A stretch of DNA of 64,000 bases, from positions 2,790,001 through 2,854,000 of the forward strand of contig NZ_CP141062.1 in NCBI RefSeq assembly GCF_034661295.1, in the 5' to 3' direction. Shown here piece by piece: positions 17,875 to 27,270 of this stretch; position 1 is the stretch's first letter, and the number at the start of each line of letters is the position of its first letter. Under the pieces are notes generated by a model, which did no database searches, had not been told where the DNA came from, and was given only the letters and a program-made list of their open reading frames with translations. The position numbers were made by a program, and so were the translations under genes. This DNA comes from Faecalibacter sp. LW9 (GTDB lineage Bacteria > Bacteroidota > Bacteroidia > Flavobacteriales > Weeksellaceae).

Positions 17875-18321
17875 ATGAAAAAACTTTTTTTACCCCTAAT
17901 TCTTTCTTGTAGTACTTTTGGATTTGCTCAAAGCAAAACAAACGCAACGGAAGATGTAGCTAAAATGGCCTTTTATCCAGGATGTGATGCTCATCAAACG
18001 AATGAAGAACTCTCAACTTGCTTCAAAAAAAGTTTGTATTTAGATATTGCAAAAGAACTAGAAGATTTTGCGGATAAAGTGAATTCAGACATCCAATCGA
18101 ATTTTGTTTCTGTATCTCATTTGGTTGTTCGCTCGAACGGAATGATTGAAAATGTGGATATTAAAGGAGATCATCAATTAAATGCAGCCGTAGAAAGTGC
18201 TATCCATCGATTAAATACTAAATTAAAAGAGAATAATTTGCGAATAGCACCTGCAAAAGACCATCAAGGAAAAGCTGTGGATTTAGCTTATCAGTTACCG
18301 GTTCGTTTTTCTATCCAATAA
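17875..18321 (+). CDS. Secreted protein with a TonB-C-like domain
   Basis: A 148-residue exported protein; signal peptide MKKLFLPLILSCSTFGFAQ with cleavage near residue 19. The mature part has two Cys (PGCDAHQ and LSTCFKK) that could form a disulphide, followed by a region (SHLVVRSNGMIENVDIKG...LAYQLPVRFSIQ) like the periplasmic TonB C-terminal fold. Unlike TonB it has no membrane anchor after processing and no Pro-rich linker, so it may be a free periplasmic relative. The start was chosen for the signal peptide; longer frames upstream are unlikely. Confidence 0.65.
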   Translation: MKKLFLPLILSCSTFGFAQSKTNATEDVAKMAFYPGCDAHQTNEELSTCFKKSLYLDIAKELEDFADKVNSDIQSNFVSVSHLVVRSNGMIENVDIKGDHQLNAAVESAIHRLNTKLKENNLRIAPAKDHQGKAVDLAYQLPVRFSIQ

Positions 18322-18326
18322 AATTA

Positions 18327-18360
18327 ATCAGCCATTTTCATGTCAGTAAAAATGGCTGAT
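18327..18360. terminator. Bidirectional terminator
   Basis: Stem ATCAGCCATTTT/AAAATGGCTGAT (12 bp) with a 10-base loop, between the convergent TonB-C-like gene and TonB receptor gene. Confidence 0.75.
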
Positions 18361-18389
18361 TTCGCATTATATATAAACTAAAGAACGAT

Positions 18390-20249
18390 CTAAATCCCTA
18401 TAAACTTCACTCCAAAACTTAACCAACGATTGGGTAAAGGTATTGCGCCTACCTCGTTGTAAGACGTATTCATCACATTCTGAATATCCATATAGAAGGT
18501 CGTATTTTTAAATGTACGATAATTGAATCGAACATCTGTAATGGCATACGATTTATACGATTGGCGTGTTAAGTATCGGTTTGATAGGGATAGTGTAAAA
18601 TTTTTGTATTGATAATCGATGGTATTGATCCATTGGTGTTTTAATGATTCGATGCGGTATTTAGAAGCCAATTCTGTATTGGTTTGTTTGAATTTAGGAT
18701 CCAAATATGCATAACTCAATCCTACTTTTACCATTTGCTCCTTGTTCCAAGCATAGTGATAATTGACTTTGGCGTTCAGCCCATTTGTTTTTAAATCCCC
18801 AAAATTGTTGGCTTGCCACGGTTGATCGGTTGTTTGTCTGATCCAATCAATAAAATGATCGATCTTACGGTAGAAATAATAAGCATTTACACTCCAATTG
18901 GACTTCGTCCACTTGACTCCTCCTTCGATTTGAAATGCCTTTTCGGCTTTCAATTCGCTGTTACCGATATTACCTGGACGTTGGTCTAAGTACAAATCTG
19001 TAAACGAAGGGATCCGTTGACTTGTTCCTACATTTCCAACAATTTTAAGATGAGATCCTATTTTATAACTGGCATCAATTCCTGGAAAGAACTGCCATTG
19101 GTATTGGGAATTATAGTTGATATAGGCCTCTGCATTTACATTAAGTTTAGACGTCAGATCTGTTTTGTATTCAGCATATAATCCTAAATTATCGCGGGTA
19201 TGCGATTGAATACTGGTCGAATTGATTTGTTCATTACGATATTCAGCTCCAAAACCTAATTTACCTGCATTCCCATCATAGGTTGCATTCAATTCACCCG
19301 AAAATGCATTGGCATAATGCTTAGAACGCGCTCGACTAATATCCTGTTTAAAATAGCGGTAATCATCAAAATTATAACGGTAACTGAAGCGGGGTTGAAT
19401 TTTCCAACGGTCCGAAAGTTGATTTTTAGCTTGCAGAATCACCATCGAAGTTTCGACAATTTCTTTTGAATCCTTGTCCCCAGGTGCCGCATAAAACCCA
19501 TTAGCCCCAAAGGCATTTTTCACATAACCATAAGAAGCCGTGATTTGATGTTTGGTATTGAATTGATAATGGGTTTGATAATACAGTTTATTATTTTCAA
19601 ACGCTGTATTGTACCGTGTCCCGTTCCCGGTTTCGTGGCTTACGAACAATTGGTGTTGGTGATTTTCTTTGGCGATTGTCCCACCCATTTGAATGCCTCG
19701 ATTTGAAAATATATCCTTTGTATCCTCTTGATCTTTTTCAAAATTGGATCCGATATAGGCATGCCCATACCACCCGTTACGTTTCGGTTGACGCGTGACA
19801 ATATTGATTACCCCTGTTAAACTGTTGTTCCCATAAATTCGTGCGGCAGGACCTCGAATCACTTCGATGCGTTCTACTGCTTCCAAAGGGATGGGTAAAT
19901 TCAATGCATTATGCGCCGTTTGATGATCAATTACTTTTGTACCGTTCAACAAAATCAAGGTTTGTTCAAAACTCCCTCCATCCATTGAAACATCGGCTTG
20001 TGCACCAAAAGGACCACGTTGGCGCAAATCAATGCCCGAAGCATATTGCAACACTTCTTGAATGGTTTTTGCCGGTAAACGATCAATTTGATTCTTATCC
20101 AAAACATATACATTACGATTTTCCTTCGAAATTGCAGTATTTAATCGGTTGTCCAATAAGGACACTTCGTTTATAGCAATGGTGTCTTTAACCTCTTGCG
20201 CAAAGCTTCCATAACCGATGAAACTGATTAGAATAAAGATTCTTTTCAT
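18390..20249 (-). CDS. TonB-dependent outer membrane receptor
   Basis: A 619-residue outer membrane receptor of BtuB-like size. Order: signal peptide MKRIFILISFIGYGSFAQ; TonB box region near EVKDTIAINEVSLL; plug domain (about 40-160) with LPAKTIQEVLQYASGIDLRQ and VERIEVIRGPAARIYGNNSL; 22-stranded barrel to the C-terminal aromatic (WLSFGVKFIGI). There is no carboxypeptidase-like N-terminal extension, so it is not of the SusC class. It is divergent from the MocR-type regulator, 82 bases apart, which suggests that the regulator controls it and that the substrate may relate to a cofactor or amino acid; the ligand is unknown. Confidence 0.93.
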   Translation of the reverse strand: MKRIFILISFIGYGSFAQEVKDTIAINEVSLLDNRLNTAISKENRNVYVLDKNQIDRLPAKTIQEVLQYASGIDLRQRGPFGAQADVSMDGGSFEQTLILLNGTKVIDHQTAHNALNLPIPLEAVERIEVIRGPAARIYGNNSLTGVINIVTRQPKRNGWYGHAYIGSNFEKDQEDTKDIFSNRGIQMGGTIAKENHQHQLFVSHETGNGTRYNTAFENNKLYYQTHYQFNTKHQITASYGYVKNAFGANGFYAAPGDKDSKEIVETSMVILQAKNQLSDRWKIQPRFSYRYNFDDYRYFKQDISRARSKHYANAFSGELNATYDGNAGKLGFGAEYRNEQINSTSIQSHTRDNLGLYAEYKTDLTSKLNVNAEAYINYNSQYQWQFFPGIDASYKIGSHLKIVGNVGTSQRIPSFTDLYLDQRPGNIGNSELKAEKAFQIEGGVKWTKSNWSVNAYYFYRKIDHFIDWIRQTTDQPWQANNFGDLKTNGLNAKVNYHYAWNKEQMVKVGLSYAYLDPKFKQTNTELASKYRIESLKHQWINTIDYQYKNFTLSLSNRYLTRQSYKSYAITDVRFNYRTFKNTTFYMDIQNVMNTSYNEVGAIPLPNRWLSFGVKFIGI

Positions 20250-20283
20250 TTGTCTACACATTTAATTATTGTGAAATCTGAGC

Positions 20284-20313
20284 CAAAAGTAGTATCTTAC
20301 CGACTCCTTACAA
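20284..20313 (-). promoter_or_regulatory. Promoter of the TonB receptor (TTG-N19-TACTTTTG)
   Basis: On the minus strand TTG (complement of 20311-20313) and TACTTTTG (complement of 20284-20291) are 19 bases apart. The start would be near 20277, about 28 bases before the ATG. The divergent regulator begins at 20332, so its operator must lie in this 82-base gap. Confidence 0.7.
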
Positions 20314-20331
20314 TAGTCCAGATTTTAAATT

Positions 20332-21819
20332 ATGAATAGTCCGGTTGATCCCCCATTTCCTTTTCTGCATCTCGATAAAAATTCATCCACACCAATTTAT
20401 CTTCAATTGGTAGATGAAATCATTCATGCCATCCAATTGGGACATTTTGTTCACGGTTATCAATTGCCTGGAACACGGCAATTTGCTAAGGACTTGGGTT
20501 TAAATCGCAATACGGTTGTTAAAAGTTTAGAAGAATTAGCAGCATTGGGATGGATTGATATTCTACTGAATAAAGGAACCTATATCCGAAATCAATCCCA
20601 GAAAATTGCCCATTTGAAGACGGAAAAAAATGATAATCGTAATGGTCAAAAAGCTGGTTTTCCCATTTATACTTCTTATTTGTTGGATCAAGAAAAAATA
20701 TGTGAAAGTGCATTAACTCAACTCCATCTGAATCAGGGTTTACCTGATCCGCGCTTGGTACAATATCACGAAGCCTATAAAACGTATCATCACATTGCAA
20801 AACGTAAGATTGGGAAACCTCAACAAGACACCAATTCACATCGCTATTTTATTAAACAAATTCTCAATTATTTAGCCCTTAGCCGCCAAATGTACCTTCA
20901 CGAAGATCAAATCCATTTTGTATCCAATCGTGCTTTGGCGTTGCATTTGATTTCAAAACTTTTGTTTCAACCAGCTGATCAAATTGGTGTACATTCGATG
21001 AATGAACAATTCTCGAATCTTATCTTTCAAACCCATGGGATAAAGCTATACCCTATACAGCTCTCCGAAAATGGATTTGATTTTAGTAAATTAGAAGAAA
21101 TGATGGTGAATGCTTCCACTAAAGCGATCTATCTTCTTCCTTTGCATCTTTATCCCACGGCTCAACCTGTATCTCCACAATCGCTAAAAGAACTGGTTGC
21201 CTTAGCAAAAGAACATCAGATTGCTCTTATAGAAGATGAACCTTATGCGTCTTTTTATTATACCCATCGTCCATTGCCTTCGATCAATGCCCAATTTCCG
21301 AATGATCAAACCATCACTTTAGGGCAGATTGGTGATGGATTACCGTCTCTGTTTCATTTGAATTATATCGTTGGTCCATCTGATTTCATTGTAGAATGCA
21401 AAAAACTAAGCAGCATTTATGAGGAAGCTCTTGATCCGTTCCTGTTGGAAACCGCTAGTACATTAATCAAAGAAGGAGAACTTTTACGAATTGAACGAAA
21501 GCATCGCAAGATCTACCGTGAAAGACGCGAACGTTTAGGCAATCGGTTACGACAAACTTTTGGAGATTCGATTCAATTACAAATGCCCTTGATGGGATTA
21601 GGGTTATGGTTGGAATGGAAAATCCCTCTGAATTTGTTGCAACTGAAAAAAGATGCCTTTGAGAAAGGTTTAGTGATTCCACAACATTTGCTGTATCAGA
21701 CTAAAAAGTTAACTGGCATTCGCATTGGATTTGGAACACTGAATGATGAAGAAATTGATCAGGTGGTGGATATTTTGAGCGCGTGTGTGGATTTACAAAT
21801 AAAAAAACTCCGACTTTAA
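20332..21819 (+). CDS. MocR/GntR-type regulator with aminotransferase-like domain
   Basis: A 495-residue fusion: N-terminal GntR winged helix (about 15-85: YLQLVDEIIHAIQLG, LPGTRQFAKDLGLNRNTVVKSLEELAALGWI) joined to a class I aminotransferase-like fold (about 110-490). In other MocR proteins a PLP-binding Lys sits in a GSFSK-like stretch; here the aligned segment reads TLGQIGDGLPSLFHLNYIVG, with D335 where Lys is expected, so PLP may not be bound covalently. It is divergent from the TonB receptor and probably regulates it. The start ATG at 20332 gives the normal distance to the helix-turn-helix. Confidence 0.88.
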   Translation: MNSPVDPPFPFLHLDKNSSTPIYLQLVDEIIHAIQLGHFVHGYQLPGTRQFAKDLGLNRNTVVKSLEELAALGWIDILLNKGTYIRNQSQKIAHLKTEKNDNRNGQKAGFPIYTSYLLDQEKICESALTQLHLNQGLPDPRLVQYHEAYKTYHHIAKRKIGKPQQDTNSHRYFIKQILNYLALSRQMYLHEDQIHFVSNRALALHLISKLLFQPADQIGVHSMNEQFSNLIFQTHGIKLYPIQLSENGFDFSKLEEMMVNASTKAIYLLPLHLYPTAQPVSPQSLKELVALAKEHQIALIEDEPYASFYYTHRPLPSINAQFPNDQTITLGQIGDGLPSLFHLNYIVGPSDFIVECKKLSSIYEEALDPFLLETASTLIKEGELLRIERKHRKIYRERRERLGNRLRQTFGDSIQLQMPLMGLGLWLEWKIPLNLLQLKKDAFEKGLVIPQHLLYQTKKLTGIRIGFGTLNDEEIDQVVDILSACVDLQIKKLRL

Positions 21820-21828
21820 GCCGGAGTT
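21806..21828. terminator. Hairpin at the end of the MocR-type gene
   Basis: AACTCCG/CGGAGTT stem overlapping the last codons of the regulator, with A7 before it and AT-rich DNA after. It may serve both convergent genes. Confidence 0.5.
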
Positions 21829-21833
21829 ATATA

Positions 21834-23658
21834 TTATTCTTTCACCCATTTTCGTGAGATTAAGTTACCAGAACTATCTTTTCCTGAAAGAAGATAAACG
21901 CCTTTTGGAAGAGTAGAAATATCAAAACGAATGGTATTAAAGTTTGACGCTTTTTGGGAAGCAACCTTTTGGCCAACGAGATTATGTATTTCGAGTAAAG
22001 AATCTGGAGCAAAAATTCCTTTTACATACAGGTGATTATTTGCAGGATTAGGATAAACTTGGATGGGACTAAAAAAAGAATCATTGGATCCTAAATTCTC
22101 CCCTTCCCCATAATGCATTAAATAATAATTATACACTGTCTGGTGTTGAGGATTAGGATAAACTAAATAATTTTCGCGATGACTATTAGGGGTTGAAATA
22201 TTCTTATAACTATTTGTTAATCCACCGATAAATAAACTACGATCATTTTCGATTAATAACGAATTGAAAATAAATTCATTCCCTTCACCACCTAAATAAT
22301 TCCCCCATATCATTTGACCATTAGAATTAAATTTCAATAATATGCCATCGTAATTTCCTCCATAATAAAAAGAAGATTGATCCTCTGGAAATGAGATATC
22401 GGGACTACTAGTTATCATCGCTAGATAAAGATTATTTTCTTTGAATTTCAATAATATTTCACCTTCAATTCCATTACCACCAATATAGGTTCCCCAATCG
22501 AAAGCTGCATTTTGCGTCACATCCAATTTCGCTAAATAAGTATCGATATAGCCACCACCAAAATGGGGTTGATTCGCATTCTCTGAAATAAAAGGTGAAT
22601 TATTTCCTAAATCTTCAGTATATCCTGCAATATAAATTTTATCTCCTACCAGAATTGCATCCGAATCATAATCTAAAAAAGGTCCTTCTAATTGCCCAAA
22701 AAATGAACTATACGTTCTATTACCATCTGCTTTGCTGAATTTTGAAATAAGAATTTGGCTTCTATTTCGTTGTTGCGCATTTTCCGTAAGGTAAAAATCG
22801 TTGGAAGGGTATAAATCTTCGTCGTTTCTGAAATAATAACTTAAATCTTGTAAAACATACAAATCATTACCATGCAAATGGACACTATTTATCAACGTAT
22901 TTCCTGTATACGTTGACCAAATGATTTCTCCATTACTCGACAATTTAAATAATAAACCATTTCTACTGTTTAAGCCAAATTGATTATTAATGAATTCAGA
23001 TTGAAAAACATTTGGTGTTGTCACTCCATCCGTTAAATACGTTTGTATAAAAGAATAAATTGAACCGTTAGCATCTGTAAGCACGTGGTTTTTATTAATA
23101 CTGTCGGAAGCAGGTAAAAAAGAGGCTCAAATTTTATTAAAGTTAGCATCTAGCTTAAAAATGATTTCATTGTTTGTACGGTTTCTTAAACCTTCCAAGG
23201 TATCAAACCATGTACCTGAAGTGGCATAATTTACATCACTGCTACTCCCTAAGCCTATAATATTTCCTTCGTGATCGAAAGTAATGGTACGAATCTTAAT
23301 GGGCAAATAGCCAGCTGCTAACACTTCTCCAGTTGGAGAAAAATTCGTATAATAAGTTACTGACCGATCACCTGTTATACATCATGGTGTTATCCTCTGG
23401 GATACGAAATGTACTGAAATAATTGTAATAAATTGGGTTGCTGAAATAACCATTTGGGTCAATTTTACCATTCAGTAAAATGATATTTCCTTCCAGATCG
23501 ATATAAGAAGAATTATTATCATTCGTAATTATCGTATTCCCTTCCTGTAATGCTGGAGGTCCATAATACGTCCCCCATTTTTTTTCGTATTGGTCAAAAG
23601 ATTGTGCGTGTACCCATCCAGAAAAGATGGTACATAGCAAAAGTAAATAGTGTTTCAT
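21834..23658 (-). pseudogene. T9SS-secreted repeat protein, broken by a frameshift and a stop
   Basis: The intact form would be ~600 residues. The N-terminal piece has a signal peptide (MKHYLLLLCTIFSGWVHAQS) and ends in a frameshift at about 23380, after EDNTMMYN; the next frame resumes as GDRSVTYYTNFSPTGEVLAAG. Further on, TGA at 23129-23127 interrupts the same frame between FNKI and ASFLPASDS, probably a former TGG. The remaining 416 residues contain repeated YxGGxGxE-type units (DWGTYIGGNGIEGE, WGNYLGGEGNEF) like beta-propeller SBBP repeats, and end in a type A T9SS sorting domain (QVYPNPANNHLYVKG ... GVYLLSGKDSSG). Both lesions lie outside homopolymers, so decay is likely real. Confidence 0.85.
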
Positions 23659-23710
23659 ATAATGAATTGAGTGTTAATTCATTTAAATATATGTATTTTG
23701 TATTTTAAAA

Positions 23711-23732
23711 AAAACTTCCTAATGGAAGTTTT
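23711..23732. terminator. Terminator between DUF4442 gene and T9SS pseudogene
   Basis: AAAACTTCC/GGAAGTTTT stem with a 4-base loop and a T/A run on each side, just beyond the stop of the DUF4442 gene on the minus strand. Confidence 0.7.
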
Positions 23733-23741
23733 TTTAGTGTC

Positions 23742-24191
23742 TTATGATTTTACTTTGAAAGTCCATGTAAATTCAAATTCCGAAACGATATCGTTTTGTT
23801 CGTCAACGCCTTGACTTTTCACGACTAATGTTACACCTTCTTTAGTTTCGATGGCTTTTTGAATGGCTGCTTCAATTTCTGTTCCTTGGTCACACGTAAA
23901 AATAATTTTACCAACAGCTTTCTTTAAAAATTTAGATTGCATCCCTAATACCAACATTGAAACGTTATGCCCTGATTGTTGAATTTTAGCTGATGCCATT
24001 AGTCCCGATGAAAATTCTGCTGCCATTCCTTGTACTGCCCAAAACATACTTTTGAAAGGATTTTGGTTTAATAAACCCAATTTCACTTTCGTAGAAACTG
24101 TGTTCTCTTTCCATTCGTGTAGACGGACACCTGCAATCCAGGCAATAGGAATTTGCGTCGAAATTATATTTCGAAAGAATTCTTTATTCAT
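23742..24191 (-). CDS. DUF4442 (hotdog-fold) protein
   Basis: A 149-residue soluble protein that fits the DUF4442 family, a hotdog-fold group related to acyl-CoA thioesterases. The typical central stretch GLLNQNPFKSMFWAVQGMAAEFSSGLM is visible (residues about 38-64). It is divergent from a fatty acid desaturase, which fits a lipid role, but the substrate and even activity are unknown. Confidence 0.75.
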   Translation of the reverse strand: MNKEFFRNIISTQIPIAWIAGVRLHEWKENTVSTKVKLGLLNQNPFKSMFWAVQGMAAEFSSGLMASAKIQQSGHNVSMLVLGMQSKFLKKAVGKIIFTCDQGTEIEAAIQKAIETKEGVTLVVKSQGVDEQNDIVSEFEFTWTFKVKS

Positions 24192-24253
24192 TTTAAATAG
24201 TATTTTGTGGTTTTATTATGATATTAATTTAGCAATTTAATAAAGGTAAACTA

Positions 24254-24261
24254 TATATTTG
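24254..24261 (+). promoter_or_regulatory. -7 box of the desaturase promoter
   Basis: TATATTTG, a full match to TAnnTTTG, lies 22 bases before the ATG. No clear TTG was seen at the usual distance upstream. Confidence 0.55.
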
Positions 24262-24282
24262 CAAAAATTATATTTTATTTAA

Positions 24283-25038
24283 ATGATTGGAGTTATTATA
24301 CTATTCGTCCTTCATTGGTACGGATCGTTATTCTTTCAAACGTTCTTCCATCATCGTTATGCATCGCATGCGATGTTTACAATGTCGAGAACGTGGGAAA
24401 AAATTTTTCATGTTTTAGCTTGGATTTTCCAAGGTACATCTTATTTAAGCCCTTATGCTTATGGGGTAATGCATCGTTTACACCATACACATGCTGATAC
24501 AGAAAAGGATCCTCACTCACCGATATACGATAAAAATTTATGGAACATGATGTGGAATACTCGTCGTTTCTACAATGAAGTTGATCGTGGAATAAAAGAT
24601 ATTGACCCGAAATACATTAAAGGAGTACCTTCTTGGCGTGCTTGGGACAAGTTTGCAGAACATAATATCACTCGTATAGCTTGGATTGGAGTCTATATCC
24701 TATTGTATTGGTTAGTTGGCGCTCCATTGTGGGCATACTTTGTCTTTATTCCAATGCACTCTTTAATGAGTCCATTACACGGAGCCATTATTAACTGGTT
24801 CTCACACAAATATGGTTATAGAAACTATGAAGTAAAAGATACTTCAACAAACTTAATGCCTGTTGACTGGTTAATGTGGGGAGAATGTTTACACAATAAT
24901 CACCATAAATTTGGTGGAAGACCAAACTTTGCGGTAAAGAAATTTGAATTTGACCCGATGTTTGTATGTATCCGAATTATGGAGAAATTGAATATCATTC
25001 AATACAAAAAAGGAAAATTAGATACCGATTATATGTAA
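24283..25038 (+). CDS. Acyl-CoA/fatty acid desaturase
   Basis: A 251-residue integral membrane di-iron desaturase that would introduce a double bond into acyl chains. The histidine boxes are FHHRYASH (about residue 22), HRLHHTHADTEKDPHSP (about 64) and HNNHHKFGG (about 206), in the spacing of stearoyl-CoA (delta-9) desaturases. Hydrophobic segments at the N-terminus and at about 125-165 supply membrane helices. It is a single gene with its own promoter and terminator. Cold-responsive control is common for such genes but nothing in the sequence shows it. Confidence 0.9.
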   Translation: MIGVIILFVLHWYGSLFFQTFFHHRYASHAMFTMSRTWEKIFHVLAWIFQGTSYLSPYAYGVMHRLHHTHADTEKDPHSPIYDKNLWNMMWNTRRFYNEVDRGIKDIDPKYIKGVPSWRAWDKFAEHNITRIAWIGVYILLYWLVGAPLWAYFVFIPMHSLMSPLHGAIINWFSHKYGYRNYEVKDTSTNLMPVDWLMWGECLHNNHHKFGGRPNFAVKKFEFDPMFVCIRIMEKLNIIQYKKGKLDTDYM

Positions 25039-25042
25039 TGAA

Positions 25043-25064
25043 AAAGACCTCAATAGAGGTCTTT
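25043..25064. terminator. Bidirectional terminator after the desaturase
   Basis: AAAGACCTC/GAGGTCTTT stem with a 4-base loop and T7 on the plus strand; convergent genes on both sides. Confidence 0.8.
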
Positions 25065-25066
25065 TT

Positions 25067-25669
25067 TTATTTCTTATAAATTCTTGAAGTGATGTATCGT
25101 CCAAAAAAATACTGAACTTCAAGGCATTCATATGGATGAAACAATGCTTCAATTTTTGGAAAATTCGTGGTTTTAATATTTGCCACCCATCGAAAAAAGA
25201 GAATCATCGATTGGGTTAATAACTGCTGAAACAAATTTTGATTTTGAATAAAATCCACGTAAAACCATAATCCATTCGGTTTTAAATGTTGATCAAGACG
25301 TTTGAAAAGTGATTGACACTGCTCTTCTTTAAAATGATCAAAGAAAAATGCCGTGATAATGCCATCATATGCCTTTGCATACGTATAATTGAATGCATCA
25401 GCATGAATAAAATTTACTTTTATATGATGCAAAGAGATTTTCTTTGCACGGTTGATCATCACTTCTGAAAACTCGATGTAATCTATTTCGAGAGGAAGGT
25501 TCAACGCATCAATTTCTTTAAGAAACCATCCACTTCCCCCTCCTATCCATAACCATTTTTCCTTCGCATGCAAATGCTTTAAAATGACTTTATGTGCCAT
25601 TTGTTGCCGATTACAAAAAGCCATTCGACTTAACACATCATAATATGGGGCGATATAATTATAATTCAT
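25067..25669 (-). CDS. Class I SAM-dependent methyltransferase
   Basis: A 200-residue methyltransferase with motif I LWIGGGSGWFLKEI (about residue 40), an acidic residue ending strand 2 (IDYIEFSEVM), and DGIITAFFFDHF as motif IV. The N-terminus (MNYNYIAPYYDVLSRMAF) resembles UbiE/COQ5-type enzymes, but the protein is short and the substrate unknown. The start codon overlaps the stop of the UbiA-like gene by one base, so it is the last gene of a four-gene operon. Pairing with a prenyltransferase-like protein suggests a quinone or isoprenoid lipid substrate (inference). Confidence 0.82.
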   Translation of the reverse strand: MNYNYIAPYYDVLSRMAFCNRQQMAHKVILKHLHAKEKWLWIGGGSGWFLKEIDALNLPLEIDYIEFSEVMINRAKKISLHHIKVNFIHADAFNYTYAKAYDGIITAFFFDHFKEEQCQSLFKRLDQHLKPNGLWFYVDFIQNQNLFQQLLTQSMILFFRWVANIKTTNFPKIEALFHPYECLEVQYFFGRYITSRIYKK

Positions 25670-26580
25670 TATTCGAATAATAACACACTTAAAATTCCAA
25701 AAATAGCTTTTATAACAATTAACCCATCAATGGCTATTAAATAATACAAGATGGATTTTGGTCGATTTAATCGAACGGCGAAATAAAATAATAATAGTAT
25801 TGGAAATAACATCAGTATCGTACGATGCCAAGGCAAATCATACCAAATTCCAAATGTGATAAAGGATATAAAACCTAAAATAATTAATGGATAGATAATT
25901 CGATACAACGTTTTCTTATATCCATAACGTACCACAAATGTTTTGATGTTGCGATTACTATCATCTTCAAAATCTTTCATGTCAAACATAATTGCATTTA
26001 CAATAAAATACATGAAGGTTTGAGAGAAAAGGAAGTAAAATCGCGCATCTACTTCAAAAGGTTTTCCATCTTCCAATTGCAACATTAAAACTGGAAAATA
26101 AACCGAGATAATCGCCCACGTCCAAGCAATTAATGTTGGTTTAAACCAAGTATATTTCCGTAATGATAATCCGAATTTCCAATTGTAATAACTGGTACTT
26201 AAAACTAGCGTCACGCCTAAAATAAGATAATGAATTACATCCAAATTCCAGAGATGACTCCATGATTTGATCAAAATACTTAAACTTGAACAAATCGCTA
26301 CAAGGTATAATATTATGTTAAACCAAATTATCGGTATTCGTTGATTGATATAATATTGAGTACGAATATTGGATGATTGCGCAAGATTTATTGGGACGTT
26401 ATAAGCAAATAAATAAAAGAGAATGGAAATGGAGAAAATAAAAGCATAGAAATCCCAGGCATTTAATGGTAGTTTCATTTTTATATTGGTTTCAAAACTT
26501 AATCCCAACGCCATTATTCCAATAAAAAAATTGGAGAAAAAAATATGTTCGATGACTCGATGTTTTATTTTTTTCTCCAT
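25669..26580 (-). CDS. UbiA-like membrane protein
   Basis: A 303-residue polytopic membrane protein with about eight or nine hydrophobic helices. The segment MFDMKDFEDDSNRNIKTFVVRYG (about 198-220) matches the second Asp-rich motif and following region of the UbiA prenyltransferase superfamily. The first Asp-rich motif (NDxxDxxxD), expected near residues 60-75, is not seen; that region reads NVPINLAQSSNIRTQYYINQ. It may therefore be inactive or use another substrate. It lies 3 bases after the response regulator and overlaps the methyltransferase gene. Confidence 0.65.
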   Translation of the reverse strand: MEKKIKHRVIEHIFFSNFFIGIMALGLSFETNIKMKLPLNAWDFYAFIFSISILFYLFAYNVPINLAQSSNIRTQYYINQRIPIIWFNIILYLVAICSSLSILIKSWSHLWNLDVIHYLILGVTLVLSTSYYNWKFGLSLRKYTWFKPTLIAWTWAIISVYFPVLMLQLEDGKPFEVDARFYFLFSQTFMYFIVNAIMFDMKDFEDDSNRNIKTFVVRYGYKKTLYRIIYPLIILGFISFITFGIWYDLPWHRTILMLFPILLLFYFAVRLNRPKSILYYLIAIDGLIVIKAIFGILSVLLFE

Positions 26581-26583
26581 TGT

Positions 26584-27270
26584 TTATCGTATTAATTTTT
26601 CTGCTACAATTGATTTGTAGGTATCACCTACTGGTATCTCAATTTCACCCAAAGATAAAATTTTATTCTGAAATGATTTGATCTTATTTAATGGTACAAT
26701 ATACGAACGATGTACTCTCAAAAATAAATGGTCAGGTAACTTTTCTTGCATTCCTTTCATGGATATTCTTGCCGTAATTTTTTTTCCATCATTTAAATGT
26801 ATTTTAACATAATCATCTAATCCTTCCAGATAAAGAATCTCATCGTATGGAATTTTATTTAATTTATAATCCGCTCGAATCGTTAAGAAATTTTGGTCCT
26901 CTGCAAGTTTTTTATCGACAATAATTAATACTGCTTTCTGAATTGCTTCATCAAAACGTTCGTATTCAATTGGTTTTAATAGATAATCCAAAGCTGCGAC
27001 ATTAAAACCTTCTATGGCATATTCTGAAAACGCGGTTGTAAAGATTACAGGAACTTTATGTTCCAATCCTTTGTAAAAATCCATACCATTGGATCTTGAA
27101 ATCTGAATATCCAAAAACAACAAATCAATCTGAAATTGATTCATGTATTTCTGTGCATCTTTTAGGTTCGAAAATGTTTTTACTAATTCGACATGTTGGT
27201 TTCGTGCACAATAATTTTCAATGACCATTAAGGCTAATGGTTCATCATCTACTGCAATGGCTTTAATCAT
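26584..27270 (-). CDS. LytTR-family response regulator
   Basis: A 228-residue response regulator: receiver domain (1-120) with acidic pocket D8/D9, phospho-acceptor D54 in LLFLDIQIS, T83-region TTAFSEYA and K-containing LLKPIEY, then a LytTR DNA-binding domain (about 130-228; ILYLEGLDDYVKIHL, FLRVHRSYIVPLNKI). Its first 8 bases overlap the end of the partner kinase gene. The kinase, this regulator, the UbiA-like protein and the methyltransferase form one operon, so the last two may be under its control. Confidence 0.93.
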   Translation of the reverse strand: MIKAIAVDDEPLALMVIENYCARNQHVELVKTFSNLKDAQKYMNQFQIDLLFLDIQISRSNGMDFYKGLEHKVPVIFTTAFSEYAIEGFNVAALDYLLKPIEYERFDEAIQKAVLIIVDKKLAEDQNFLTIRADYKLNKIPYDEILYLEGLDDYVKIHLNDGKKITARISMKGMQEKLPDHLFLRVHRSYIVPLNKIKSFQNKILSLGEIEIPVGDTYKSIVAEKLIR

